Source: G965220205 sp965220205
GTDB taxonomy: Bacteria; Chloroflexota; Dehalococcoidia; Lucifugimonadales; Australimonadaceae
Reading direction: 5' to 3'
Assembly (NCBI GenBank): GCA_965220205.1
Contig: OZ244812.1
Coordinates: forward strand, 1,302,001 to 1,366,000
Length of the DNA stretch: 64,000 nucleotides
Part shown: positions 44,099 to 55,560 of the stretch, piece after piece
Position numbering within the stretch: the stretch's first letter is position 1
Layout of the letters: each line of letters opens with the position of its first letter
Made by a program: the position numbers and the translations under genes
Notes under the pieces: model-generated
What the model was told of the DNA's origin: nothing
What the model saw: the letters and a program-made list of their open reading frames with translations, nothing else
The model's database searches: none

Positions 44099-45022
44099 AT
44101 GGCCATCGCAGACCGCTCGCGCATCGGCATCGCTTCGCCGCACATCTTCCCGGACGGGCGGGTGGACACGGCGCTCGTGCGGCGGTTCGTAAGGCGGGCC
44201 GAGGAGGCCGGCTACGCCAGCCTCTGGACGCAGGAACGCGTGACCGGCAGGCCGACCGCGTTGCATCCCCTCCCGTTCCTCGCCTACATCGCGGGTCAGA
44301 CGGAGCGGGCCCGCATCGGAGTGTCCGTGCTGGTGCTGCCCCGGCATAGTCCGGTCCATCTGGCGAAACAGGTGGCGGACATCGATCAGCTGAGCGGAGG
44401 CCGGCTGATCGTCGGCCTTGGGCTCGGAGCGGGGGCGAACGACCTGCCGCAGTGCGGGATCCCCGCGGAGCGGCGTGTTCGGCGGTTCATGGAGCAGGTG
44501 CAGGCGATGCAGGCGCTATGGACGCAGTCGCCAGCCAGCTTCTCCGGCGAGCTGATCTCGTTCGAGGGCGTCAACATCGACCCGAAGCCGATGCAGCGTC
44601 CGCATCCGCCGCTGTGGTTCGGGGCGAACGCGGAGGCGGCGGTGCGCCGGGCGGTGCGCTACGCGGACGGCTGGACCGGGTCGGGCAGCGGCTTGCGGGA
44701 CCAGTTCGCGGACCGCCTCGAACTGGTGAAGGGGCTGCTGGCCGAGCAAGGGCGGGCGCCGTCGCCGTTCCCAATCTCGAAGCGGGTGTACCTCGCGGTC
44801 GACGAGGATGAGGAGCGTGCGGGAAGGCGTTTGCGGGAGTGGTTCGGGTGGTACTACGGGAACGCGGACATGGCGGACCGGGCTGCGGTGTGGGGCAGCA
44901 GGTCCCGGGTGACGGAGCAGCTGGCTGCCTGGTCGGAGGCGGGCGTCTCGGAGTTCATCCTCAACCCGGTGTTCGACATGGAGGAGCACCTGGAGACGCT
45001 CGCCGAGATGACGGGGCTCTGA
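44099..45022 (+). CDS. LLM-class flavin-dependent oxidoreductase
   Basis: 307 residues. Bacterial luciferase-like TIM barrel: RRAEEAGYASLWTQE, RARIGVSVLVLPRHSPVHLAKQVADIDQLSGGRLIVGLGLG, PLWFGANAEAAVRRAVRYADGW. Members use FMN or coenzyme F420. The adjoining gene is an F420:NADP reductase, which favours F420 here. ATG 44099 follows GGAGGAG. The substrate is unknown; many relatives are monooxygenases or dehydrogenases of organic compounds. Confidence 0.9.
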   Translation: MAIADRSRIGIASPHIFPDGRVDTALVRRFVRRAEEAGYASLWTQERVTGRPTALHPLPFLAYIAGQTERARIGVSVLVLPRHSPVHLAKQVADIDQLSGGRLIVGLGLGAGANDLPQCGIPAERRVRRFMEQVQAMQALWTQSPASFSGELISFEGVNIDPKPMQRPHPPLWFGANAEAAVRRAVRYADGWTGSGSGLRDQFADRLELVKGLLAEQGRAPSPFPISKRVYLAVDEDEERAGRRLREWFGWYYGNADMADRAAVWGSRSRVTEQLAAWSEAGVSEFILNPVFDMEEHLETLAEMTGL

Positions 45023-45034
45023 GAGGGAACGCGG

Positions 45035-45688
45035 ATGCCTCCAACAATTGCAATCGTCGGGGGTTCGGGGCCGGAGGGACGCGGTTTGGCGCTCCGGTTC
45101 GCGATGGCTGGCTACCCGATCGTGATCGGCTCGCGGGAGGCGTCGCGCGGGGCAGACGCGGCGAAGGGGCTGCTCGATATCAAGGGGGGACTGCCGATCA
45201 GGGGCGGGACCAACGCGGAGGCGGCAGACTATGCCGATTGGGTGCTGCTGAGCGTGCCGTACGAGGGACTGCGGTCGATCGTGGAGGAGCTGGCGCCCTG
45301 GCTCGCGGGCAAGCACGTGACGAGCGTCGTGGCGCCGATGGCGTTCGAGGGCGGTCAAGCGCGGGCGGTCGAGGCGCCGGAGGGCTCCGCGGCGGAGCTC
45401 GTGGCGGGACTGCTGCCGGCGAGCCGCGTGACGTCGGCGTTCCAGAGCCTATCGGCGCGTGAATTGCTGAAGCCGGACGCAGAGCTCGAGGGCGATGTGG
45501 CGGTGTGCGGGGACGACGAGGGCGCGCGGCGCGAGACGGCGGAGCTTGCGGGGTCGATTCGGAGCTTGCGCGGCGTCGAGGTGGGGAGCCTGGCGAACTC
45601 GCGCTACGTCGAGAACCTCACGGCCCTCCTGGTGAACGTGAACCGGCTGCACAAGACGCATAGCACCATCCGTTTCGTGGGGGTGTAA
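45035..45688 (+). CDS. npdG: NADPH:F420 oxidoreductase
   Basis: 217 residues. Rossmann nucleotide site IAIVGGSGPEGRGLALRFAMAG, then IVIGSREASRGADAAKGLLD, WVLLSVPYEGLRSIVEELAPWL, VTSAFQSLSARELL and the C-terminal SRYVENLTALLVNVNRLHKTH, all typical of F420-dependent NADP reductase. It regenerates reduced F420 for partners such as the preceding LLM enzyme, 12 bases upstream on the same strand. It implies an F420-making organism, although no fbi genes are in this window. Confidence 0.9.
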   Translation: MPPTIAIVGGSGPEGRGLALRFAMAGYPIVIGSREASRGADAAKGLLDIKGGLPIRGGTNAEAADYADWVLLSVPYEGLRSIVEELAPWLAGKHVTSVVAPMAFEGGQARAVEAPEGSAAELVAGLLPASRVTSAFQSLSARELLKPDAELEGDVAVCGDDEGARRETAELAGSIRSLRGVEVGSLANSRYVENLTALLVNVNRLHKTHSTIRFVGV

Positions 45689-45962
45689 AGACCGGCGGCG
45701 GAAGTCCGGGGACGTGTAGTTGAGGAATGCGGCGACGGATGTCCTGGACATCGCTTGTACTCTTCACTACGCATTCCTGGTATGCTTGACCTGTACGCTT
45801 GAAGGAGGCTGAGTCGCGGACGCTGGCGCAGGCGGACGCGGCGACGCCAGACCACCCAGGCCAGATGTTCCCGTCGAACATCGGCGGGCGAAACCGATAA
45901 ACAGGTAGATCGCCACGCTACGATGCGTCCTAGAGGCGCAGCCTAGGACGGGGAGGCAGGGA

Positions 45963-46370
45963 ATGGCGGAGCGCTACCGACGGGAAATCGAGGAGATACT
46001 CGAGAGCGTCAATGAGAGTCCGCCCGCTGAGACAGGGGCGAAGCGGGGCACAGCCCGCCGCCAGCGCAGCGCGGACACGCCTCCCATGCCGGGTCGGCAA
46101 CGGGGGGCCGGATTCGATTACACGCCTGGCCGCGTCGCGTTCACGGGCATCGCGCTGTTGGCGCTCGCGCTCGTGTTGACCTTGTTCGGCGTGGGCTTCA
46201 CGGCCCCGCTCGTATGGATAGGCATCGGGCTGCTCATCCTGGCGTACGTGCTGTTCTTCACGAAGCCGCGCCGGACGATGGAGCGCCGCTGGCGTGGTCA
46301 GAGCATCGAGGACCCGCCTCAGCCGGGCCCGTTACAGCGCCTTCGGCGCTGGCTGACCCGCGGGAAGTAG
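45963..46370 (+). CDS. Small two-TM membrane protein with basic tails
   Basis: 135 residues. A charged N-terminal region (RYRREIEEILESVNE, RQRSADTPPMPGRQ), two hydrophobic segments (about 60-80 and 84-103: VAFTGIALLALALVLTLFGV; LVWIGIGLLILAYVLFF) and an Arg-rich tail ending RRWLTRGK. The layout resembles DUF3040-type membrane proteins, but I claim no family. The 274 bases upstream hold no gene. Confidence 0.65.
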   Translation: MAERYRREIEEILESVNESPPAETGAKRGTARRQRSADTPPMPGRQRGAGFDYTPGRVAFTGIALLALALVLTLFGVGFTAPLVWIGIGLLILAYVLFFTKPRRTMERRWRGQSIEDPPQPGPLQRLRRWLTRGK

Positions 46371-46492
46371 CCCCGCGCCGACGATCGTAGACCATTACGC
46401 CAGCCCGCCTCCAGCGCGGGCCTATAGGCGACTGCCCGGATGTGCGGCGCGGGGAGTCGTCGCCGCGTTGGGGCATAGCCGCGCTTGGAGTC

Positions 46493-47662
46493 ATGATGAA
46501 GAGCTATCTCGCGCATCTCGAGTGTACGGTCACGGGTCGTTCGTTCTCCGCGGTTGAGCCCCAGACACTGTCGCCAGCTTCACAGAAGGTGTTGCTCCCG
46601 CGATATGACCTGGAGGCGGCGGGCCGCGCCATGGACCGCAGCGCGATCGCGCGCCGCCCACCGGGCATCTGGCGGTACTTCGAAGTGATGCCGGTGCTGG
46701 ACGAGTCGAACGTTGTCACGTTGGGCGAGGGCGGCACGCCGATGCTCCGCGCTCCGCGGCTCGAGGCGCACACGGGCGCCCGGCGTCTGATGATCAAGGA
46801 CGAGGGTCAGAACCCGACAGGGACGTTCAAGGCGCGCGGTCTCTCCTCGGCGGTGTCCAAGGCGAAGGAGCTCGGGCTGAGCAAGCTGACGGTCCCGTCG
46901 GCCGGGAACGCAGCGGGCGCACTGGCGGCCTATTGCGCGCGGGCTGGGATGGAATGCCACGTGTTCATGCCCAGCGACGCGCCCGAGGCCGCCAAGAAGG
47001 AGACGGAGATCGCCGGGGCCAACTTAACGTTGGTGGATGGGCTAATCTCGGACGCGGCGGTGCTCTCTCGCCAACGGGCGGCGGAGCTCGGCCTGTTCGA
47101 CGTGTCGACGATGCGCGAGCCGTACCGCGTGGAGGGGAAGAAGACGTTGGGCTACGAGATCGCACAGGACCTCGACTGGCGGCTGCCTGAGGCCATCGTG
47201 TACCCCACGGGCGGCGGCACGGGGCTGGTGGGGATGTGGAAGGCGTTCGGTGAGATGGAAGCGATGGGGTGGATCGGGCCGGAGCGTCCTCGCATGATCT
47301 CCGTGCAAGCGGAAGGGTGCGCCCCGATCGTACGTGCGTTCGAGCAGGGGGAGCGGTTCGCGGCGCCGTGGGAGAACGCCCACACCATCGCGGCTGGGCT
47401 TCGCGTGCCGGCGGCAATCGGGGACTACCTGATTCTCGATGCGATCCGTGAGAGCGGCGGGACAGCGGTGGCAGTGAGCGACGCGGAGATTCTGGATGCC
47501 ATGCGGACCATCGCGTCGCTGGAGGGCATCTGGCCGGCGCCGGAAGGCGCGGCGACGCTCGCGGGGTACCTCCGGCTGCGCGCGGAGGGACGGCTCGCCG
47601 CCGAAACGGAGACGGTGCTCATGGTCACGGGGAGTGGGCTGAAGTATCTGGAGTTGGTGTAA
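46493..47662 (+). CDS. thrC: Threonine synthase
   Basis: 389 residues. A PLP enzyme converting O-phosphohomoserine to threonine. It opens with LECTVTGRSF and has LGEGGTPMLRAPRL, the PLP lysine in NPTGTFKARGLSSA, PSAGNAAGALAAYCARAG, and YPTGGGTGLVGMWKAF for phosphate binding. Two consecutive ATGs (46493 and 46496) follow GGAG. Related fold-type II dehydratases are the main alternative, but the N-terminal CTVTG block and GTFKARG favour ThrC. It stands alone here. Confidence 0.88.
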   Translation: MMKSYLAHLECTVTGRSFSAVEPQTLSPASQKVLLPRYDLEAAGRAMDRSAIARRPPGIWRYFEVMPVLDESNVVTLGEGGTPMLRAPRLEAHTGARRLMIKDEGQNPTGTFKARGLSSAVSKAKELGLSKLTVPSAGNAAGALAAYCARAGMECHVFMPSDAPEAAKKETEIAGANLTLVDGLISDAAVLSRQRAAELGLFDVSTMREPYRVEGKKTLGYEIAQDLDWRLPEAIVYPTGGGTGLVGMWKAFGEMEAMGWIGPERPRMISVQAEGCAPIVRAFEQGERFAAPWENAHTIAAGLRVPAAIGDYLILDAIRESGGTAVAVSDAEILDAMRTIASLEGIWPAPEGAATLAGYLRLRAEGRLAAETETVLMVTGSGLKYLELV

Positions 47663-47831
47663 GCCGGCCGGGCAACGGCCAGGGTGAGCGCGGACGCTCG
47701 GCGTTGCGCGCCACAGTTGCGTCCGCCCGTGCCTGGAGTTTCAGCGGCGCGCGGTGAGCGGCTAGCCGGGACAATGGACTCGCTGCTTTGGGGGGGGGGA
47801 CGCCGACGCCTGTTGGCCGGCGGAGGTTGGG

Positions 47832-48104
47832 CTAGAAGCGGGGGCGTGACTCCCGAGGCCTGGCCTGGTTGACGACGAGGGCGCGGCCGCTGACGGAGTA
47901 GCCATTGAACATGGAGATGGCCTGCTCCATGGAGCCGGCGTCTTCCATCTCGACGAAGCCGAAGCCGCGCGGGCGGCCGGTCTCACGGTCGGTAGGGATA
48001 TGCACCGATGTGACCGCTCCGGCCTGCGCGAAGAGGTCGTAAAGCTCGTCTCGGGTCATCCGGAACGGCAGGTTGCCGACGAACATCCGGTTTCCGCTGT
48101 CCAT
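47832..48104 (-). CDS. RRM RNA-binding protein (90 aa), first copy
   Basis: One RNA recognition motif: RNP2 MFVGNLPF, RNP1 RGFGFVEM, then AISMFNGYSVSGRALVVNQARPRESRPRF. Start ATG 48104 chosen as the RRM follows directly. Single-RRM proteins in bacteria are usually cold- or stress-related RNA binders. Same length as the second RRM gene at 56917-57189. Confidence 0.93.
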   Translation of the reverse strand: MDSGNRMFVGNLPFRMTRDELYDLFAQAGAVTSVHIPTDRETGRPRGFGFVEMEDAGSMEQAISMFNGYSVSGRALVVNQARPRESRPRF

Positions 48105-48333
48105 GGTCACGATAGAACCTCCATCCGTCCCTCGGGTCCGTAGCGAACTTCCCATAGCGTGTCGCCTGCGCTATCTCCGTCCGCACCTGGGGCGAGACCA
48201 CATGGAAGGGACCGGATGGCGCCAACTGGCGCCAGATTCTAGCGACCGCCTAGAACACTTGCAAGTACGCGAACAGCGCCGGCGCATGACGAGCGGCGCC
48301 AGAGCCGCCGGACCGGTCTTGGGGACTGGATGG

Positions 48334-48938
48334 TCAGCCGGCATACGTGCCGTCGACGATGGCGAGCACCTCGTCGAGTCGTGCGATGGTGAAGTTGCCG
48401 GTGATGCCCCCGATGCCCGCAAAGGGGGCCGCGGCGGCGGCCGCGGCTTGGCGGTCAGCGGCGCTGCCGCCCACGACGAGGGCGTCCCACGGCTCGACGC
48501 CCAAGACGGCGCACGCCCGGAAGATCATGTCGGGCGCCGGCTTGGGCCTCTCGACGTCAGTGCAGCCCACGAGGGCGTGGGGCAGTATCTGGAAGGTTTC
48601 GAGAACCATGCGCGCGGTCGATGATGCGGCGTTGGTGATGACGGCGCTGAGCAGGCCCCGCTTGTCGAGTTCGTCGATGATCTCGGACGCTCCGGGAACC
48701 GCCCGGACGGCGCCGACGTGGTCCGCGAAGCGCTCCTCGTAGAAGGCTTCGACGCGGGCTGCGGACGCGCTCGGGAAGAAGCGCTCGACATCGCCGGCTG
48801 TTGTCCCGAAGGAGGCCCGGAACTGCTCGGCCGAGATGGCCGGGTGTCCAAAGTGGCGCGCCGCATCGTTCTTGAGCGCGAGCCAGGCGTCGAAGCTATC
48901 GACGAGCACGCCGTCGAGGTCGAACAGGACGGCAACGG

Positions 48939-48942
<4 letters not shown>
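48334..48942 (-). CDS. HAD-superfamily phosphatase (PGP/beta-phosphoglucomutase type)
   Basis: 202 residues. HAD motif I DLDGVLVDSF (catalytic Asp, VLFDLDGVLVDS), motif II Ser/Thr region LLSAVITNAASS, motif III Lys in GCTDVERPKPAPDMIF and motif IV AVLGVEPWDALVVGGSAADRQAA. The usual GDS/D of motif IV is replaced by GGS, so one magnesium ligand may be missing. Its ATG overlaps the typA stop by 4 bases, so it is translationally coupled to typA. Confidence 0.88.
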
Positions 48943-50780
<1,838 letters not shown>

Positions 50781-51021
50781 GGGTGTTGAGAGTTGCTCAG
50801 CTCCGGCGCGGCGCCCGCGGCCTATACGTCTTCCGACCGCGTGCGCACTCGTCGCGTTCTCTGTGGTGAGAGGTCGGCGGGAGAGGCGAAGGACCCGCTC
50901 GCCCTCGGCGGGCTCCAAGGAGCTCTGCTCCGCCAGGCATGACGGATGGTCGTACTAGCAGCCATTGTAACAAGGTTGCCGCGCGCTGCGAGGCGGCGGC
51001 AGGCAGGTGGGGTCCCGGGCG

Positions 51022-52326
51022 CTAGTCCTTCTCGATGGTCTCTTTGACGGCGGTCTCTTCCTTGACCAGTGTTTCCTTGACGTAGACGACGAAGATGAGG
51101 GCGGCTAGGAACCCGACGATGCCACGGAAGCCGAACGCGGCGGCGTAGCCGATCTCCGAGAGGACGGCGAAGCTGAGGGGGCTCGAAGTGGCGCCGGAGT
51201 TGGACACGAGACGGTGGGCGCCGAGGAACTTGCCCCTCGCGTGTGGCGGGGCGATGTCGCTGCCCAGGGTTTGCATCGAGCCTCCCATGATGCTGGTGGA
51301 GAGCTGGAGCAGGACGAAGGCGGCGTAGAAGGCGAAGACGTGCAGAGAAGCGAAGGAGGTGGAGGCAAGGAAGAGGAGGGATGCGCCCATGAGGACGAGG
51401 GCGGGGACGATGGTGAACTTGCGGCCGAAGCGGTCCATGACGTAGCCGGCCACGAAGAGAATGGGAATGCTGGCGATGGCCATGGCGCTGCTGAGGAAGC
51501 CAATGACGCCGGGGCCGATGGCGTAGGCGTAGACGCCGTAGAGGAAGATGGGGCCAGTGCCTCCGCTTATGGCGTTGCCGCCACGGGTGAGGTTGGCCAT
51601 GTAGAGGGCCAGGAACACGACGGGGATCGGGTGGGCAAGCAACGCCTTCCACGAGGCGTCGGGCGCGTCGTCGCTTCCACGGCCTGGGCGGCCGTTGCGC
51701 GACGGGCGCTCAGGGGCGGACTCTCGCAGGATGAAGTAGCTAGGGACGACTGCGAGGAGCACGACGACGCCCTGTATGAAGAAGGGTATGTCCAAGCCCC
51801 AGGCGACGGCGATGACGCCCCCGAGCGCGGGACCGAGCAGGGTGCCAATGCGAGCGACGCCGTGCATGCTGGTGATCTGCCGCCCGCGCGTGCCCGAGCG
51901 TCCCGTGTCGGCGATGATGGTGAGCCGGCTGAGCGCCCACATCTGCGTGCCCCATCCGCCGATGAACCGGTACACCAACAGCTCGGGGAAGGAGTCGGCA
52001 ATCGTGACGAGGAAGGCGGCAGCGGCGGCGATGAGGGGTCCGGTCAGGAGCACCTTCCGTCGCCCGATCTTGTCGATGAGTATCCCGGTCGGAACGGCGC
52101 TAAGGGTCGTTCCGGCGGCGTGAACGATGAAGACGAGCGTGGCGATGCTGACGCTAACGTCGAATGATTTCGCGAGGATGGGCAGCGCCGGCAGAATGAT
52201 GCCGTTGCCCATGCCGAGGGCGATGGCAGGATAGTGCAGCGTCAGCAGTAGGTAGAGACGGCTATAGGAGGGGATGTTCCCCTCCGAAGCGTCCGGCCCC
52301 TGGGGCTCCGCCGCTGAATCGCGCAT
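51022..52326 (-). CDS. MFS transporter
   Basis: 434 residues with about 12 hydrophobic segments. The signature loop after the second segment reads GILIDKIGRRKVLL, and a comparable loop after the eighth reads GYVMDRFGRKFTIV, the repeated DxxGRR/K of the major facilitator superfamily. The C-terminus is charged (KETLVKEETAVKETIEKD). Substrate unknown; drug or sugar proton-antiport and uptake types look alike at this level. Monocistronic. Confidence 0.9.
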   Translation of the reverse strand: MRDSAAEPQGPDASEGNIPSYSRLYLLLTLHYPAIALGMGNGIILPALPILAKSFDVSVSIATLVFIVHAAGTTLSAVPTGILIDKIGRRKVLLTGPLIAAAAAFLVTIADSFPELLVYRFIGGWGTQMWALSRLTIIADTGRSGTRGRQITSMHGVARIGTLLGPALGGVIAVAWGLDIPFFIQGVVVLLAVVPSYFILRESAPERPSRNGRPGRGSDDAPDASWKALLAHPIPVVFLALYMANLTRGGNAISGGTGPIFLYGVYAYAIGPGVIGFLSSAMAIASIPILFVAGYVMDRFGRKFTIVPALVLMGASLLFLASTSFASLHVFAFYAAFVLLQLSTSIMGGSMQTLGSDIAPPHARGKFLGAHRLVSNSGATSSPLSFAVLSEIGYAAAFGFRGIVGFLAALIFVVYVKETLVKEETAVKETIEKD

Positions 52327-52435
52327 AGCTAGGGCATGTCCTGCCGCCCGGATATGCGCTCGCGTTCATAGGCGAGCGAGCGGGGTCGGCGCGACCCTGA
52401 CTCTAGCGCCCCTCGGGGGCCGACGGCAACGATGC

Positions 52436-53830
52436 CTATTGCTGAGCGCCCCAGCGACGGATAGAGAACCGGGTGTCGAACTCGCGTTCGATCTCGCGCC
52501 ACTTCTTCTCCTCGTCGGGCGTGACGAAGGTGACGGCCTCGCCGGACTTGCCCATACGGGCTGTGCGGCCAACGCGGTGCGTAAACAGCAGAGGGGAGTC
52601 GGGAAGGTCGTAGTTGATGACCTGAGCGATGCCCTCGACATCGAGGCCGCGGGCCGCGACATTGGTGGCGACGAGCACGGGCGTCAGCCCCGCTCGGAAG
52701 TCGGCCATTACACGCTCACGGGCACTCTGGCTGAGGTTGCCTTGGAGCGCGGCCACCGGGTAGCCGGTCTCGACGAGCTGCTTGGCCAACTTCTTGACCC
52801 CGTGCTTGGTCCTGCCGAAGACGATGATCGGAGCGTCGCCTCGCCGGTCTAGCAAGAAGCGCAGCGCGGCGGGCTTGGCGGCTTTGTCCATCTTGTAGAT
52901 GAAGTGATCAATCTTGGGGATGTCGGCAGCTTCGGAGACGACGCGGACGGTCCGCGGGTCTCGCAGGTGCTTCTGGGATGTCCGCGCCACCCAATCGGGC
53001 AGCGTCGCCGAGAAGAGAGCAGTCTGCCGTTGAGGCGGCGTCTGGCCGATGATCGCCTCGACGTCCTTCGCAAAGCCGCGGTCGAGCATCTCGTCCGCCT
53101 CGTCGAGAACGAGCATGCGGACCGAGCCGAGCCGCAGGTTGCCCTGACGCAGGTGGTCCAGCGTCCTGCCGGGCGTGCCGACGACCACCTGGACGCCGGC
53201 TAGGAGCGCGCGTCTCTCGCCTCCAAGCGGCCTGCCGCCGTAGAGGAGTGTGACGGCGTTCGGGCGGCCGGCCAGCTTCTCGATGACGGAAGCAACTTGG
53301 ATCGCGAGCTCACGGGTCGGCACGAGCACTAGCCCCAGCACGCCGGGCGCCGAACCCGTGCAGCTTTCGACCAGCGGGATTCCGAATGCAAGCGTCTTGC
53401 CGGAGCCGGTCTGCGCCTGCCCGACGACGTCCCGGCCCTCCCTGAGCAACGGGATGGTCTGCTCCTGTATGGGCGTAGGGGTTGCAATGCCCATGAGGCG
53501 CAACGCAGCCTGCGTGCGAGGCTGCAGGTTGAATCCTGGGAACGCGTCGGGGCTCCCAGTTACGGCAGGGCGGTCAAGCTGCTCCCCTGCGCGTGCAACG
53601 AGGCTGGGGCTGGCGGCGGGCGCCCCGCGCCTGCCTCTGAAGCAGGCTGGGCAGTACCCTGGGCGCTCGGGCGTGGGCTTGAACGGCAGCGTGGTGGGCG
53701 CGCCGCACTTGGCGCAGTCGGCGTCGTGCCGAGCGGCCGGGCGGGGCCGCAGCGCGCGCTGCGCGTCGCCGAGCGCGCTGCGTTGTGGCGCGCCATGCTG
53801 TGGACGGTTGACGATTGTGTCGGACGGCAT
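52436..53830 (-). CDS. DEAD-box RNA helicase with an N-terminal zinc ribbon
   Basis: 464 residues from ATG 53830. Near the N-terminus a Cys4 ribbon (CAKCGAPTTLPF...GYCPACFRGR), then a DEAD-box core: Q motif FPGFNLQPRTQAAL, AQTGSGKTLAFG (I), PTRELAIQ (Ia), VLDEADEMLDRGF (II), LFSATLP (III), VLVATNVAARGLDVEG (V) and HRVGRTARMG (VI). It unwinds structured RNA in ribosome assembly or cold adaptation. The C-terminus lacks an RNA-binding extension and ends soon after motif VI. Confidence 0.95.
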   Translation of the reverse strand: MPSDTIVNRPQHGAPQRSALGDAQRALRPRPAARHDADCAKCGAPTTLPFKPTPERPGYCPACFRGRRGAPAASPSLVARAGEQLDRPAVTGSPDAFPGFNLQPRTQAALRLMGIATPTPIQEQTIPLLREGRDVVGQAQTGSGKTLAFGIPLVESCTGSAPGVLGLVLVPTRELAIQVASVIEKLAGRPNAVTLLYGGRPLGGERRALLAGVQVVVGTPGRTLDHLRQGNLRLGSVRMLVLDEADEMLDRGFAKDVEAIIGQTPPQRQTALFSATLPDWVARTSQKHLRDPRTVRVVSEAADIPKIDHFIYKMDKAAKPAALRFLLDRRGDAPIIVFGRTKHGVKKLAKQLVETGYPVAALQGNLSQSARERVMADFRAGLTPVLVATNVAARGLDVEGIAQVINYDLPDSPLLFTHRVGRTARMGKSGEAVTFVTPDEEKKWREIEREFDTRFSIRRWGAQQ

Positions 53831-54066
53831 TATTTGACTGACCTTTCTGGGTCGGTTAGTGGGCAAGTCAGTCAGTGCTGCGCGAGGGGGAAGCCGGGGA
53901 GTGGGAAGGATCCGTTGCCAAGCCTGGCCGAAAGCGGATCACCGAACATGAGTGCCTTGTACATTCTAGCATATCAGGCGCCGGGCCGTCGGCGTCCCCT
54001 GAGTTGGCGGCGGGAATCCCGCATGTTGGCCCGACATCGGGGCCATACCGCGGAACGACGGGCGCG

Positions 54067-55497
54067 CTATTCGAGGAAGTCGCGCAGTTTGCGTGACCGG
54101 CTGGGGTGGCGCAGCTTGCTGAGCGCCTTCGCTTCGATCTGGCGAATGCGCTCGCGGGTCACGCCGAAGTCGCGCCCGACCTCTTCGAGGGTGCGGCTGC
54201 GCCCGTCCTCGAGGCCGAAGCGCAATTGAAGCACACGGCGCTCGCGCTCACCGAGGGTCGAAAGCACACCCTCGACCTGCTCGCGGAGGAGCTGGAAGGT
54301 GGCAGCCTCGACAGGCGCCGGCGCGTTCTGGTCCTCGATGAAATCGCCCAGGAGGGCGTCTCCCTCGTCGCCGAGGGGCGTCTCCAAGGAGACAGGCTCG
54401 CGTGTGAGCTTGAGTATCTCCCGGACGCGTTCGGGGGAGATTTCCATGCCGACCGATATCTCCTCGACGGTGGGCTCGCGCCCATACTCCTGAACAAGCC
54501 TTCGGGTGACGCGCATGAGCTTGTTTCTGACCTCGACCATGTGGACGGGGATGCGGATGGTGCGCGCTTGGTCGGCGATGGCGCGGGTGATGGCTTGGCG
54601 GATCCACCAGGTGGCGTAGGTAGAGAACTTGAAGCCTCTGCGGTAGTCGAACTTCTCGACGGCCCGGATGAGGCCGGTGTTGCCCTCCTGGATGAGGTCG
54701 AGCAGCGACATGCCGCGGAAGATGTACTTCTTGGCGACGCTAACGACGAGGCGCAAGTTGGCCTCGGTCAGGCGTTGTTGAGCCCGGGCGCCCTCGCGTT
54801 TCACTTCAGCCGTGTGCGCGCGGAACGCGAGCTCGTGGGACCTGAGGTGCTGTCGGGTGTCGGCGTCGTCGAGCACTTCGGCAAGCGCTGTAACGCTCAC
54901 GTCGGCGCCGACTATGCCAAGCGCTTCCTCAGGCAGGACGTGACTGTTGAGAGCGAGTTGCGCTACCTCGCGGCTGACGTCGCGCACCTCCATCGACCAG
55001 CGCTCGGCGAAGGTCTCAAGCATCTCGATGTCGGTGGCGCCGTCGATAGCCGCGCGGAGGTGCTCATTGGTGAGCAACACGCCGAAGGTGAGCGGCTCGT
55101 TGATGGCGCGGTACTCGCTGATAGCTTCGAGTAGCCATGCGCTGCTTTGGAGCCGCCTCAGGAGCAGATCGACTACATCGGCGGCGGACGCCGGGCGCTC
55201 GGTCTTGGCAGCGATTTCTTTCTCCGCGCTCTCGATGTGCTTGCCGGAGGCGAACTGGAGGGCGAGGCGCCGCTCGTCGGCGGCCGTGAGCAGCGTAACG
55301 CGTCCGATGTCGCGCAGGTACATGCGGACCGGATCATCGATGAGCTCAGAGCCCTCGGCGTCTTCGCGGAGCTCCTCCGGATCAGTTTCGACCCGAGAAG
55401 GGCGGCCGCCGCGCTTGTTGACGGCGGTGGCAACGGCAGCTGCCGGGGCCTCTGCGGCCTGGTCGTCCGTTCCGTCGGGAGCGGGCGATACGACCAC
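54067..55497 (-). CDS. sigA: Primary RNA polymerase sigma factor (sigma-70, RpoD/SigA)
   Basis: 476 residues with a GTG start. Region 1.2 DPVRMYLRDIGRVTLLTAADE, region 2 (RLVVSVAKKYIFRGMSLLDLIQEGN; FKFSTYATWWIRQAITRAIADQ), region 3 (VHMVEVRNKLMRVTRRLVQE), region 4 with the -35-binding HTH (TLEEVGRDFGVTRERIRQIEAKALSKLR). All regions are complete. The Pro/Asp/Ala-rich N-terminus matches a short region 1.1. It directs housekeeping transcription. The upstream sequence contains AAGGAGC but no in-frame ATG, so the start is uncertain by up to about 15 codons. Confidence 0.95.
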   Translation of the reverse strand: MVVSPAPDGTDDQAAEAPAAAVATAVNKRGGRPSRVETDPEELREDAEGSELIDDPVRMYLRDIGRVTLLTAADERRLALQFASGKHIESAEKEIAAKTERPASAADVVDLLLRRLQSSAWLLEAISEYRAINEPLTFGVLLTNEHLRAAIDGATDIEMLETFAERWSMEVRDVSREVAQLALNSHVLPEEALGIVGADVSVTALAEVLDDADTRQHLRSHELAFRAHTAEVKREGARAQQRLTEANLRLVVSVAKKYIFRGMSLLDLIQEGNTGLIRAVEKFDYRRGFKFSTYATWWIRQAITRAIADQARTIRIPVHMVEVRNKLMRVTRRLVQEYGREPTVEEISVGMEISPERVREILKLTREPVSLETPLGDEGDALLGDFIEDQNAPAPVEAATFQLLREQVEGVLSTLGERERRVLQLRFGLEDGRSRTLEEVGRDFGVTRERIRQIEAKALSKLRHPSRSRKLRDFLE

Positions 55498-55560
55498 TGA
55501 GGGTTCGGTGTTGGCGAGTTTCGAGTTCGTGAAGAGCTCCTTCTGTGCAACAAGCCTCGG